Shown: piece after piece, positions 10,550 to 19,726 of the stretch
How the letters are laid out: every line of letters begins with the position of its first letter
Position numbering within the stretch: position 1 is the first letter of the stretch
Source: an uncultured Amylibacter sp.
Lineage (GTDB): Bacteria > Pseudomonadota > Alphaproteobacteria > Rhodobacterales > Rhodobacteraceae
NCBI GenBank assembly: GCA_947497475.1
Contig: CANMGS010000001.1
Location: forward strand, 558,001-622,000
Length of the DNA: 64,000 nucleotides
Direction of reading: 5' to 3'
The notes under the pieces: generated by a model
Database searches by the model: none
What the model was told of the DNA's origin: nothing
The model's input: the letters and a program-made list of their open reading frames with translations, nothing else
Translations under genes and position numbers: made by a program

Positions 10550-12124
10550 CTAGTCTGAAAACAAATATGGTGTCTCGGCAATCTGTCGTGCTTTTTCTTC
10601 ACTTATATCCAAGAACGCTGATATCTGCATCATATTATCTTCGGGGCTATGTTTATCCGAAATGGAATACAGATGCGGGAAATTTCGATCACGGATCCGA
10701 TCACTTTCAAACGCCAAGTCTTGACGCACAGTTGGCACCAATCGCGCCAAGGCATCTTCGGAACTATTTACGTTTGCGATACCAGACCGGATTGCGTGGC
10801 CACGTATGTAATCATTCGTAAAGCTACACGCGATTTCCATCGTTTTGATCGTTGCACGGTCACCATAAAAGTCATCCAGAACCTCGATATTACTCGGGTC
10901 AAGACAGACCACCAATCGATCCGTTGCCATGTCTTCGTATATCATACGAACGAAAGATCGTCTGTGACGCGAGCGTTTTTCCAAAGTTTTCTCAATACCA
11001 CCGACATTTGGCAAAGATGTACTTGCTTCGTCAAACAAGTAGGCAACACCTTTGACGCCAACATTCTTTGTTGTTGCATCCAAAAAGCGTTTCGCAACAT
11101 GCCACTTCTTACAAATTATAATTAACAGTTCACGCTCGCGCCCAATACTGGCTTCTTTTTCCCAAAACCGCTGCGCATATCTCCGCCCATGGCGCCCGCG
11201 CTTTGTCAAATAACTATGAAGTTGTCGGCCTTCACTGGTGATATTTAAATCCACATCAGGCCCAGAATACAGTTTACTTAACCGCTCTTTGAGGTCTGTC
11301 GCATGGACAGAAATTTTACGCGCGAACAAATGTTCTTGGGATAATAATAATTCGTACTGGTCATTAAAAAATGTCACTGGCATCCCGTAATCTGAGAACA
11401 TCAAAAATGTCAGGGTACGCGCTTCAATATCTTCTTGAGGCACTAAATGGCAAACCAACGTCTGAAAAAACGTTTCATCGGGAATCCAAGTGGTTTTGAA
11501 AAATGACATCACATCGCGGCGCTGCTTGGTAAATTCGAGTATCGCTTCGATGGTTTTACGTCTTAAACACCACCATTGTGAACCAATACGCATCTCGATA
11601 TCTTTAGGTACACTACGTTTAATACCTAACTTCTGTTGCAAGTTAAGAGATGTATAAAATAAGCCTTTTTGTTGGCGCTCGTTAAACCAATGTCGATAAA
11701 TTAAACGTTCCTCTTTCAAACCCACTTTAATCCAGTCGGATTCAAAGAAATCTTCGCATTCAATATAATCGCAATTGCGGTCTTCTAAAAATTTATGCGT
11801 GTAGGTCGCTGGTTTGATTGCCATACAATCCCCAGACACCATATAAAAATGAGTTGCCGATGGGAAAGCCTTTTCAGCGGCTATTATAGCGTTTAATGAC
11901 GCTTCAACCAAAGACCACTCACCCCATCCACATTTCAAGCGTTTGCCATATGAAACATTTGGATTATCGGCCAAACCTTCTTGGATTTGATTGAAATCTG
12001 CTGCCGATGCCCTTGCATCAAAGTGTATTGAAATAAAATCACCTGCTGCTGTCAAACCTTTCGCCTGTCGAATGATCGATTCAGGGTCTTTATGACAGAG
12101 CAAAATATACGCTATTTTTACCAT
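10550..12124 (-). CDS. Core-2/I-branching-type glycosyltransferase, possibly with C-terminal DUF5928-like domain
   Basis: IAYILLCHKDPESIIRQ...FISIHFDARA...GEWSLVEASLNAI...FYMVSGDCMAI...GSQWWCLRR...PDETFFQTLV. Confidence 0.8.
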   Translation of the reverse strand: MVKIAYILLCHKDPESIIRQAKGLTAAGDFISIHFDARASAADFNQIQEGLADNPNVSYGKRLKCGWGEWSLVEASLNAIIAAEKAFPSATHFYMVSGDCMAIKPATYTHKFLEDRNCDYIECEDFFESDWIKVGLKEERLIYRHWFNERQQKGLFYTSLNLQQKLGIKRSVPKDIEMRIGSQWWCLRRKTIEAILEFTKQRRDVMSFFKTTWIPDETFFQTLVCHLVPQEDIEARTLTFLMFSDYGMPVTFFNDQYELLLSQEHLFARKISVHATDLKERLSKLYSGPDVDLNITSEGRQLHSYLTKRGRHGRRYAQRFWEKEASIGRERELLIIICKKWHVAKRFLDATTKNVGVKGVAYLFDEASTSLPNVGGIEKTLEKRSRHRRSFVRMIYEDMATDRLVVCLDPSNIEVLDDFYGDRATIKTMEIACSFTNDYIRGHAIRSGIANVNSSEDALARLVPTVRQDLAFESDRIRDRNFPHLYSISDKHSPEDNMMQISAFLDISEEKARQIAETPYLFSD

Positions 12125-12269
12125 ATTAACTGCTTAACCTATGCCTCAGATTTCATTCTATAGAATAGATCATGCTCGGAAAACACTTTTTCTTGGCAAT
12201 TCATCGCTATATAGGTAATTCTATTAATGTAAAAATGCTAATAAAAGCATCGTAAAGGGGCGGTAGAGT

Positions 12270-13073
12270 ATGGGATTTCCAGGAACTTGGATGACAGAAA
12301 GTCAAAGTGTGGTGTATCGGGTCATACCGAAATGTGCCTGTTCGACAATTGGTCAGATCATGTTTTATTCAGATCATGGACGTTTTTTTGATGGCGACAT
12401 CCATGATGCAAAATCAGGCATTCACAAATGGGGCATTGATGAAAGCCAACCTTTTATCACTGACCGTGTGACATCTCAGGACACTTATACATTCACCTGT
12501 GTCCGCAATCCTTACACACGTGTATTGTCTGCTTTCTTTGATAAAATTTGCGGCATTCAAAGGAATGGGAAATATTATCGCGGTAACCTGGTTCCAAAGC
12601 TTGCTCGCCAATACGGTGTAGAGGTTGAAGGTGATTTTGACCAAATCAAATCCTTCCGCAGATTTCTTTTGTTTGTACGTGACACCATTAAATTTCGCCG
12701 CCCAATGGATCCAGACATTCATTGGTCTGCCGTATCAGGGCATGCGTCAACATTGGTAAATAATGGCGGGCGATATGACAAAATTATTTCTACAGAAGAT
12801 TTTAAAACTGGCATGAAAGATGTGATGAAAAACATCAACACCAGCTTTGAATTAGATATAGATACAATGCCTCGCTTTAATGAAAGCGAAGGACACGGCC
12901 CCAAACGTGCACATCCCGTTGAAGATTATTTTGACGATCTTTCAATGCATCTGGTCTATGAAATCTACAAACGCGATTTCGTACTATTCAAATATGATGC
13001 GATGGATCCAAGCAATAAAATGCCAATCGGGGAAATCGACCTTGATGAAGTTCACGCAAAACTAGGCGAATAA
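12270..13073 (+). CDS. Sulfotransferase family 2-like protein
   Basis: VVYRVIPKCACSTIGQIM (5'-PSB-like) and FTCVRNPYTRVLSAFFDKI (3'-PB-like). Confidence 0.8.
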   Translation: MGFPGTWMTESQSVVYRVIPKCACSTIGQIMFYSDHGRFFDGDIHDAKSGIHKWGIDESQPFITDRVTSQDTYTFTCVRNPYTRVLSAFFDKICGIQRNGKYYRGNLVPKLARQYGVEVEGDFDQIKSFRRFLLFVRDTIKFRRPMDPDIHWSAVSGHASTLVNNGGRYDKIISTEDFKTGMKDVMKNINTSFELDIDTMPRFNESEGHGPKRAHPVEDYFDDLSMHLVYEIYKRDFVLFKYDAMDPSNKMPIGEIDLDEVHAKLGE

Positions 13074-13074
13074 A

Positions 13075-13097
13075 AAAAGGGGCTATATGCCCCTTTT
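13075..13097. terminator. Intrinsic terminator, probably bidirectional
   Basis: AAAAGGGGC-TATAT-GCCCCTTTT perfect stem between convergent genes. Confidence 0.85.
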
Positions 13098-13123
13098 ACT
13101 TTGTCAAAATATCTAAGTTTCAT

Positions 13124-14119
13124 TTATCCAAGATTGTTTGATGCAAACAACTCTTTCAAATCTGTTTCTGGGCGCGCGCCCATATGGCTGATCGCTTCAC
13201 CAGCTGCAACACAGCCCATAGTCCCGCATGTAAGCAAATCTCGACCTGACGCCAAACCATGTAAGAAACCTGCAGCAAACATATCGCCAGCACCCGTTGC
13301 ATCAACAACAGTTGCAGGGTTTGCTTTGGCGTGAATTTTTTCGCCACCATTCAGAATGTACGCGCCTTTTTCGCTTGCCGTACAAGCAACTGTTTCAACT
13401 TCGGTTGCTGCAATATCCAAAGCTTCGTCCAGTGTCTCTGTTTGGTATAGCGCTTGCATTTCATGTTCATTACAGAACAGCAAATCAACATGGTCTTTTA
13501 CAAAAGAACGAAACGCATCACGGTGACGATCTACACAGAATGGATCCGATAATGTCAGAGATACTTTACCACCCGCTGGTTTCGTTGCATTCGCAGCCAT
13601 ATAGAACGCAGCTTGGTTGGCTGGGCTGTCAAACAAATACCCTTCCAAATAAATCCAATCCGTATTAGCCAACATGCCAACATCCAAATCATTTGCAGAC
13701 ATTTCAGACGACACACCAAGGTATGTGTTCATGGAACGCTCACCATCAGGAGTTACCAAAACCAAACAACGGCCTGTTTCTGTCGCATGATCATGCGGTG
13801 CCTGACGTGTTGAAAAATCAGTGCCCTGCGCTTGGATATCATGGGCAAAAATTGCACCCAACTGATCATCACGCACCTTCGCCATAAAACCAGTGCGACC
13901 ACCAAGGGCTGCAATACCAGCAATCGTGTTGGCTGCAGAACCACCAGACACTTCCTGTGCTGCACCCATTTTACCGTAAAGCTCTGCCGCACGCTCAGTA
14001 TCAATTAATTGCATCACACCTTTATCGATGCCAGCTTCTGTCAAAAATGCATCATCACATTTTGCCAGAACATCGACCAATGCGTTCCCCACACCTACGA
14101 TTTGATATTTCTTAGTCAT
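13124..14119 (-). CDS. Adenosine kinase (PfkB family)
   Basis: YQIVGVGNALVDVLAKCDD...GGSAANTIAGIAALGG...DATGAGDMFAAGFLHGL. Confidence 0.9.
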   Translation of the reverse strand: MTKKYQIVGVGNALVDVLAKCDDAFLTEAGIDKGVMQLIDTERAAELYGKMGAAQEVSGGSAANTIAGIAALGGRTGFMAKVRDDQLGAIFAHDIQAQGTDFSTRQAPHDHATETGRCLVLVTPDGERSMNTYLGVSSEMSANDLDVGMLANTDWIYLEGYLFDSPANQAAFYMAANATKPAGGKVSLTLSDPFCVDRHRDAFRSFVKDHVDLLFCNEHEMQALYQTETLDEALDIAATEVETVACTASEKGAYILNGGEKIHAKANPATVVDATGAGDMFAAGFLHGLASGRDLLTCGTMGCVAAGEAISHMGARPETDLKELFASNNLG

Positions 14120-14759
14120 TTGTCTTCTCCTCAAAGGGACATAAATCTTCAATTAAACAGTTCGCACAGACAGGCTTGCGTGCCTTACACACATACCGCC
14201 CATGTAAAATCATCCAGTGATGCGCGTGCTGCTGAAACTCTGCGGGGATATGATCCTCTATCGCACGTTCAACCTGCACCACATCTTTGCCAATCGCCAC
14301 ACCTGCACGGTTCCCAAAACGTAAAATATGCGTGTCCACCGCTTGAGTCGGTTGCTTGAACCACATGTTCAGCACAACATTTGCCGTCTTACGGCCCACA
14401 CCCGGCAAGCTTTCTAAAGCGGCGCGTGAAGACGGCACAACGCCATCGTAATCGTCAACTAAAATTTGGCTGGCCTTCATCACATTCTTCGCTTTTTGAC
14501 GATAGAGCCCAATCGTTTTGATATGCTCGATCAAGCCGTCCATTCCCAAATCCAGCATCTTTTGCGGTGTATCTACAATCTTGAACAAAGCCTCTGTAGC
14601 TTTATTCACCCCAACATCAGTTGCTTGTGCCGATAAAGCAACGGCCACCACAAGTGTATAAGCGTTCGTATGGTTCAATTCACCCTTTGGTTCCGCTTCC
14701 TGATCCCGAAAGCGGCGAAACATTTCATAAATGGTGTGATAATCAAGTTGTTTAGCCAT
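14112..14759 (-). CDS. nth: Endonuclease III
   Basis: LNHTNAYTLVVAVALSAQATDVGVNKAT, LPGVGRKTANVVLN, CxxxxxxCxxCxxxxxC 4Fe-4S loop. Confidence 0.96.
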   Translation of the reverse strand: MAKQLDYHTIYEMFRRFRDQEAEPKGELNHTNAYTLVVAVALSAQATDVGVNKATEALFKIVDTPQKMLDLGMDGLIEHIKTIGLYRQKAKNVMKASQILVDDYDGVVPSSRAALESLPGVGRKTANVVLNMWFKQPTQAVDTHILRFGNRAGVAIGKDVVQVERAIEDHIPAEFQQHAHHWMILHGRYVCKARKPVCANCLIEDLCPFEEKTND

Positions 14760-14832
14760 TTAAGCTATGTGCCACATGGAAAACCTAAAACCAACCCTTT
14801 CTCGCAAGAAACGGGTGGTATGAATTGGCGCA

Positions 14833-15681
14833 ATGTCGCATGATCAAATCATGACACAAGATCCTTATCATCACGCCGTAATCGCCCGCGCCATCGACTA
14901 TATCGGTGACACATTACACGACCAACCAAAACTGGATGATGTCGCCTCTGCGGTTGGCTTATCACCTATGCATTTCCAACGCGTTTTCTCACAATGGGCG
15001 GGTGTAAGCCCGAAACGGTATCAACAATATCTAACATTGAACCACGCAAAAACATTGCTACAGGATCGTTTCACACTCCTCGAAACCACAAATGAAACAG
15101 GTTTATCCTCTAGCAGCCGCCTACATGATCTATTTTTGAAATGGGAAGCGATGAGCCCGGGTGAATACGCCAAGAAAGGCGCAAATCTTACGATCAACTA
15201 CGGTTACTTCGATAGTCCTTTTGGTGATATGCTGGTTATGGGCACAGATCGCGGCATTTGCGGTCTTGCCTTTACCGCCGAATTTGGGCGCGATCATGCG
15301 ATGACAGATATGACATCACGTTGGCCGCAAGCAATATATGTTGAAAACCCTGACAGCTTGGATGTGGCTGCCCTTATCAACAACGATCAACCTACAAACT
15401 TGCACTTGATCGGCTCCCCCCTACAAATCAAAGTATGGGAAGCCTTGCTCTCCATCCCATCAGGCCAAGTTACCACATACAGCGAAATTGCCGAGCATAT
15501 CGGCAGCCCCAAAGCTGTTCGCGCTGTTGGGACAGCCGTTGGGCGCAACCCCATCAGCTGGCTAATCCCCTGTCATCGCGCATTGCGGAAATCAGGCGGA
15601 TTGGGCGGATATCATTGGGGATTACCCGTTAAACGGGCCATGCTGGCGTGGGAATCTGCACGGTTTGACGCACAAAACTGA
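14833..15681 (+). CDS. Ada-like protein: AraC-type HTH fused to methylated-DNA-[protein]-cysteine S-methyltransferase
   Basis: AraC HTH in the N-terminal half; VGRNPISWLIPCHRALRKSGGLGGYHWGLPVKRAML active site. Confidence 0.92.
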   Translation: MSHDQIMTQDPYHHAVIARAIDYIGDTLHDQPKLDDVASAVGLSPMHFQRVFSQWAGVSPKRYQQYLTLNHAKTLLQDRFTLLETTNETGLSSSSRLHDLFLKWEAMSPGEYAKKGANLTINYGYFDSPFGDMLVMGTDRGICGLAFTAEFGRDHAMTDMTSRWPQAIYVENPDSLDVAALINNDQPTNLHLIGSPLQIKVWEALLSIPSGQVTTYSEIAEHIGSPKAVRAVGTAVGRNPISWLIPCHRALRKSGGLGGYHWGLPVKRAMLAWESARFDAQN

Positions 15682-15784
15682 TTGCGCAAGAACCTGCCAC
15701 TTAAAGGGATGAACGTTCAAAACCCTTGAAATGCATCTAAACTGCCCTTTTATGTTAGATATAACTATAAAAAACGAGGCAGCT

Positions 15785-16015
15785 ATGAGTAATTCCCCAA
15801 AGGCCATTGGCCTAAGTATTTTGGCCGCATTTGCGCTAACCGCATGTGACGCCATTGATAACAGTCCACAGAAAAACACCATTCGTGGTGCAGGTGTAGG
15901 CGCTGGTACTGGTGCCCTTGCAGGCCTGATACTTGGTGACAGCCGCCGTGACGTAAAAGTTGGTGCAGCAGCTGGTGCCGTAATCGGCGGTATTGTCGGA
16001 AGCCAACAAAACTAG
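15785..16015 (+). CDS. Glycine-zipper small lipoprotein
   Basis: Lipobox-like LAAFALTAC; GAGVGAGTGALAGLILGD glycine zipper. Confidence 0.8.
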   Translation: MSNSPKAIGLSILAAFALTACDAIDNSPQKNTIRGAGVGAGTGALAGLILGDSRRDVKVGAAAGAVIGGIVGSQQN

Positions 16016-16032
16016 TAATATGAATACCACAA

Positions 16033-16049
16033 GGGCCCACAAAGGGCCC
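16033..16049. terminator. Hairpin between tandem lipoprotein genes (possible attenuator)
   Basis: GGGCCC-ACAAA-GGGCCC followed by ATCTATAAAAAAAG. Confidence 0.4.
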
Positions 16050-16075
16050 ATCTATAAAAAAAGAACGAGGCAGTT

Positions 16076-16720
16076 ATGAAAAATCAAGGCAAGGCCATTG
16101 GCCTATCAATTCTATCCATATTCCTATTATCCGCATGTGATGACATCGCAAACAGCCCACAGAAAAACACTGTGCAAGGCGCTGGTATTGGGGCCGCAAC
16201 AGGTGCGCTTGCTGGCCTGATCTTAGGTGACAGCAAAAAAGATGTGGTCATCGGTACAATCGCAGGCACCGCTATTGGTGGCGTTGTTGGCAACCGCTTG
16301 GATAAACAAGAACAAGCATTGCGCGACAGCTTATCATCCAAAGACACGACAATTCACAACACAGGCTCTGAACTGATCGTGACGCTACCTGAAGGCATCA
16401 CATTCGACACAGACAGTACTTATGTGCGCAATGATTTCCGCCCAGAGATTTACAAAATCGCTAATAACTTGCGTCAGTACCCAGATACAACAGTAGATGT
16501 AGTTGGACACACAGACAGTTCTGGCAGCGAAGAATATAACCAAGCATTGTCAGCAGACCGTGCATATTCCGTTACAGATATCCTGACAGATCAAGGCGTT
16601 TCAGACAGCCGTATTGTTTCTTATGGTCGTGGCGAAACAACACCCATTGCTTCAAACGACGACGAATTCGGCAAATCTAAAAACCGCCGTGTGGAAATCG
16701 TGATCCGCCCAGCGGCTTAA
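16076..16720 (+). CDS. OmpA-family lipoprotein with N-terminal glycine zipper
   Basis: Lipobox-like IFLLSAC; OmpA peptidoglycan-binding motif VDVVGHTDSSGSEEYNQALSADRAYSV. Confidence 0.92.
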   Translation: MKNQGKAIGLSILSIFLLSACDDIANSPQKNTVQGAGIGAATGALAGLILGDSKKDVVIGTIAGTAIGGVVGNRLDKQEQALRDSLSSKDTTIHNTGSELIVTLPEGITFDTDSTYVRNDFRPEIYKIANNLRQYPDTTVDVVGHTDSSGSEEYNQALSADRAYSVTDILTDQGVSDSRIVSYGRGETTPIASNDDEFGKSKNRRVEIVIRPAA

Positions 16721-16752
16721 TTCTGCCCGCACCACAACCGAAATGCCTGACT

Positions 16753-16790
16753 AAGGCCGCTCCACTCCTCCCCGAAGCGGCCTTTCTTTT
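16753..16790 (+). terminator. Intrinsic terminator
   Basis: AAGGCCGCT...AGCGGCCTT followed by TCTTTT. Confidence 0.85.
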
Positions 16791-16846
16791 GCTTGATCCC
16801 ATAAGACATTAAGCATAAATTTGATGGAATTCGACTGGGGAACCAC

Positions 16847-17614
16847 ATGCCGTTTCAAAAAATAAACCAAGAACGTGTCGCTGATACTGTGATGCATCAG
16901 ATCGAACAGTTGATCCTACGTGGCATCTTACGTCCAGGCGAACGTCTCCCATCTGAACGGGATTTATCCGAGAAAATGGGCGTCTCTCGCCCCTCTTTGC
17001 GCGAAGCCATCGCGGATTTGGAAAGCCGTGGATTATTAACCACCCGTAAAGGCTCTGGCGTTTATGTCGCTGATGTTTTGGGCAGTGCTTTTTCCGAACC
17101 TCTTATCCAGCTTTTTGCCAGCCATGACGAAGCCCTATTTGATTACATCGCATTCCGCCGTGACCTAGAAGGCTTGGCCGCAGAACGTGCCGCGCGTTTA
17201 GCATCCGACACAGACATCAAAGTAATCAGTGCCATTTTCAAGAAAATGGAAAACGCCCACAACAAACGCAATCCAGCCGAAGAATCTGCTCTGGACGCTG
17301 AATTTCATATGGCCATTGTTGAAGCTTCTCACAACGTGTTCATGCTGCATATGATGCGTTCTATGTTTGAAATGCTACGCGCAGGTGTATTCTATAATCG
17401 CCAAGTGATGTTCAAAGTGCGCACAACACGTTCTGCACTCTTGGATCAGCACCGTAAAATTCATGATACAATTGTTGGGCGTGACCCTAAAGCTGCTCGA
17501 AAAGCTATCGAAGAGCATTTAAACTTTGTTGAAATTTGTATGACACAAAACCAAAAAGCGGCACAAAATGAAGCTGTAGCGCAACAACGATATGAGCATG
17601 AGAAAAATCGTTGA
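16847..17614 (+). CDS. GntR/FadR-family transcriptional regulator
   Basis: LRPGERLPSERDLSEKMGVSRPSLREAIADLESRGLLTTRKGSGVYV plus FCD domain. Confidence 0.93.
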   Translation: MPFQKINQERVADTVMHQIEQLILRGILRPGERLPSERDLSEKMGVSRPSLREAIADLESRGLLTTRKGSGVYVADVLGSAFSEPLIQLFASHDEALFDYIAFRRDLEGLAAERAARLASDTDIKVISAIFKKMENAHNKRNPAEESALDAEFHMAIVEASHNVFMLHMMRSMFEMLRAGVFYNRQVMFKVRTTRSALLDQHRKIHDTIVGRDPKAARKAIEEHLNFVEICMTQNQKAAQNEAVAQQRYEHEKNR

Positions 17615-17718
17615 ATAATAACGTAAAGTTTTCACTCGCCCTCACTTTCGTGTTAATTACATTGCCCATTCAATATGTATTTCTTAGAATATACTAATGT
17701 ATAACCAGAGTTTAATTT

Positions 17719-18642
17719 ATGTCAGCGACGCAACATCATACCCCTAAAACGTTTAAGAATTTCATCGAATTCTTACCTATGCTTTTGACAACAACCGTTG
17801 CACGCATATTGCCATATAAGTTGCGAAATCGTTTCTTTGCAAAAACTGGTGGGTTTATAATCAGTAAAGTTCCAAGTCTTCGCAAACGTGTTCTTGATGG
17901 TTTAAATCGTGTTTACCCAGACATGAATGATGATGAAAAAATAGAGCTTTGCAAAAGCATTGGTCAACAAGTTGGGCGGTCTTGGTCTGAAATCCTATTC
18001 AATGCAACTTACAAAAACCAACTTCCTCTTTTTCAAGCAAAAGAGCCAAATGCTGGACTCGCAATTTTAAAAGATGCTCAAGAAAAAGGGAAAGGCGTTA
18101 TTTTATTTTCAGGTCATTTTGGGCAGTTCGATGCCGTGCGCCACTACTTGAAATCCAAAGGGATGGAAACTGGAGCTGTTTACCGTGAAAATAACAATCC
18201 ATGGTACGATCCATATTTCCTTCACGGTTTAGAAGAAGCAGGGAAACCTATTATGGGGCGAGATGCATCTGGTCGCATGAAGATGGTAAAACATCTGCGT
18301 AAAGGTGGTTTTTTGGCCATGTTAGTTGATCAAAAATTCCAAGGCGGCGATTTGATCCCCTTTTTAGGGCACAACGCATTAACCAGTACAGTCCCTGCTC
18401 AATTAGCCCTACGTTATAATTTACCATTAATTCCTGCATTTGGCATCAGAGCTAAAAATGGTTTTAATATTGATATAGAATTTGGCGACCCTATTGAACA
18501 CTCTGATGCCATCACTATGACACGCCAAATGAATGATTGTCTTAGTGCAAAAATTCTAGAGCACCCCGATCAATGGTATTGGTTGCATCAACGCTGGAAA
18601 GATATCGACCTATATCATCCAGAGCATATTGATTCTAAATAA
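17719..18642 (+). CDS. LpxL/HtrB-type lysophospholipid acyltransferase
   Basis: GVILFSGHFGQFDAVRHYLKSKG (HxxxxD-like) ... GAVYRENNNPW...LVDQKFQGGDLIPFLG. Confidence 0.85.
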   Translation: MSATQHHTPKTFKNFIEFLPMLLTTTVARILPYKLRNRFFAKTGGFIISKVPSLRKRVLDGLNRVYPDMNDDEKIELCKSIGQQVGRSWSEILFNATYKNQLPLFQAKEPNAGLAILKDAQEKGKGVILFSGHFGQFDAVRHYLKSKGMETGAVYRENNNPWYDPYFLHGLEEAGKPIMGRDASGRMKMVKHLRKGGFLAMLVDQKFQGGDLIPFLGHNALTSTVPAQLALRYNLPLIPAFGIRAKNGFNIDIEFGDPIEHSDAITMTRQMNDCLSAKILEHPDQWYWLHQRWKDIDLYHPEHIDSK

Positions 18643-18812
18643 TTCCAGAATTTGACGATAAGTTCGGCAAGGTCGTTATCGCAGAAATTAGACAATCCAA
18701 ACGTAAGACGTCAATTGTTTCCATGCACAAAACAATGATGTGTATTTGTATCGAAACCGACACAACCATCCCGCCTCACTAGCTGTAAAAACATCAACAG
18801 CTTTGACACAGG

Positions 18813-18827
18813 TTAAATAATGGTTAA
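18813..18827. promoter_or_regulatory. Candidate CtrA-binding site TTAA-N7-TTAA
   Basis: TTAAATAATGGTTAA, 32 bp before the next ATG; includes TTAACCAT on the opposite strand. Confidence 0.45.
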
Positions 18828-18859
18828 CCATGGCCTCGTAATTAGTTTGAGGGGTTATC

Positions 18860-19219
18860 ATGAAAAATTTCCTAAGCATCGCTGCTTTCGCTGCTGTAAT
18901 AGCAACTACAAGCGCTGCATCCGCACAAAACATACCAGCACGAAACTCTGATCACACTGGTCCAGGTCACCAAGTGACTGACTATCCTTACATCGAGGGC
19001 GGCAGCTACGTTTCACCTTATGCAAATGGAAATAACGTTGGCGAATGGTCCCGCGGTAAAGACGCTGACAGCCAATGTTATCATGGCAATTATGGTTACA
19101 ACGGCCAAACATCAAATTACGACCATTCCGAATGTGTTGTTGTATATGATGCACAAACATATGTACGCCTCTTAAAAGGCAGTGGCGCTGCAGGTGGCAC
19201 ACAATATTTCGGCAACTAA
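18860..19219 (+). CDS. Hypothetical secreted protein
   Basis: Signal peptide MKNFLSIAAFAAVIATTSAASAQ; followed by a strong terminator. Confidence 0.65.
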   Translation: MKNFLSIAAFAAVIATTSAASAQNIPARNSDHTGPGHQVTDYPYIEGGSYVSPYANGNNVGEWSRGKDADSQCYHGNYGYNGQTSNYDHSECVVVYDAQTYVRLLKGSGAAGGTQYFGN

Positions 19220-19238
19220 TTAAGTTATAAACTCTCCA

Positions 19239-19275
19239 AAAAAAGCCTTGCATACAATCTATGCAAGGCTTTTTT
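19239..19275. terminator. Intrinsic terminator
   Basis: AAAAAAGCCTTGCATA-CAATC-TATGCAAGGCTTTTTT, 16-bp perfect stem. Confidence 0.95.
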
Positions 19276-19309
19276 GGTTTGCACATTCATCAGATTAAAG
19301 TTACTCAAC

Positions 19310-19482
19310 TCTTGTCGGTTTCCATATGGAAATAATAGGGAATTCGCACATGGTTTACCCCATGCAACCGAAACTGCCCCCGCAACTGTAGACGGCAAGC
19401 AAGCGTCAATAAATCCACTGTGCCAAAGCATGGGAAGGATGATGCCAGCCAAGACCCGTCAGTCAGGAGACCTGCCGACCAA
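19310..19482 (+). ncRNA. Cobalamin riboswitch (AdoCbl class)
   Basis: CCCCCGCAACTGTAGACGGC B12-box region, CACTGTGCCAAAGCATGGGAAGG, CGTCAGTCAGGAGACCTGCCGAC; P1 GTCGGT/GCCGAC. Confidence 0.93.
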
Positions 19483-19663
19483 ATGAAACCCAACCTGGCG
19501 GGGTGCCTAGGGAACGGAGATACCCTGTCGCCAAACAGCCAAGGGTCGTTCGTTATCCAGTGTGCCCTGTCTTGCTCTGATTAAAGAGGCAGATCGTTAT
19601 ACCCGCTATTTTCAACTTACCAATTAGCATCTCACATCAACATAAGTTTTAAGATTGCATATA

Positions 19664-19681
19664 GTTATGTTATAACATAAC
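19664..19681. promoter_or_regulatory. Perfect 18-bp palindrome resembling a Zur box
   Basis: GTTATGTTATAACATAAC, 45 bp upstream of the substrate-binding protein ATG and downstream of the riboswitch. Confidence 0.65.
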
Positions 19682-19726
19682 AATCATTGAAATACATAAA
19701 GACAACGTCATAAACCGGAGAACAAC

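Noticed and set aside
10649-11125. 158-aa ORF opposite the glycosyltransferase
   Set aside because: No recognisable domain, antisense to a well-supported CDS.
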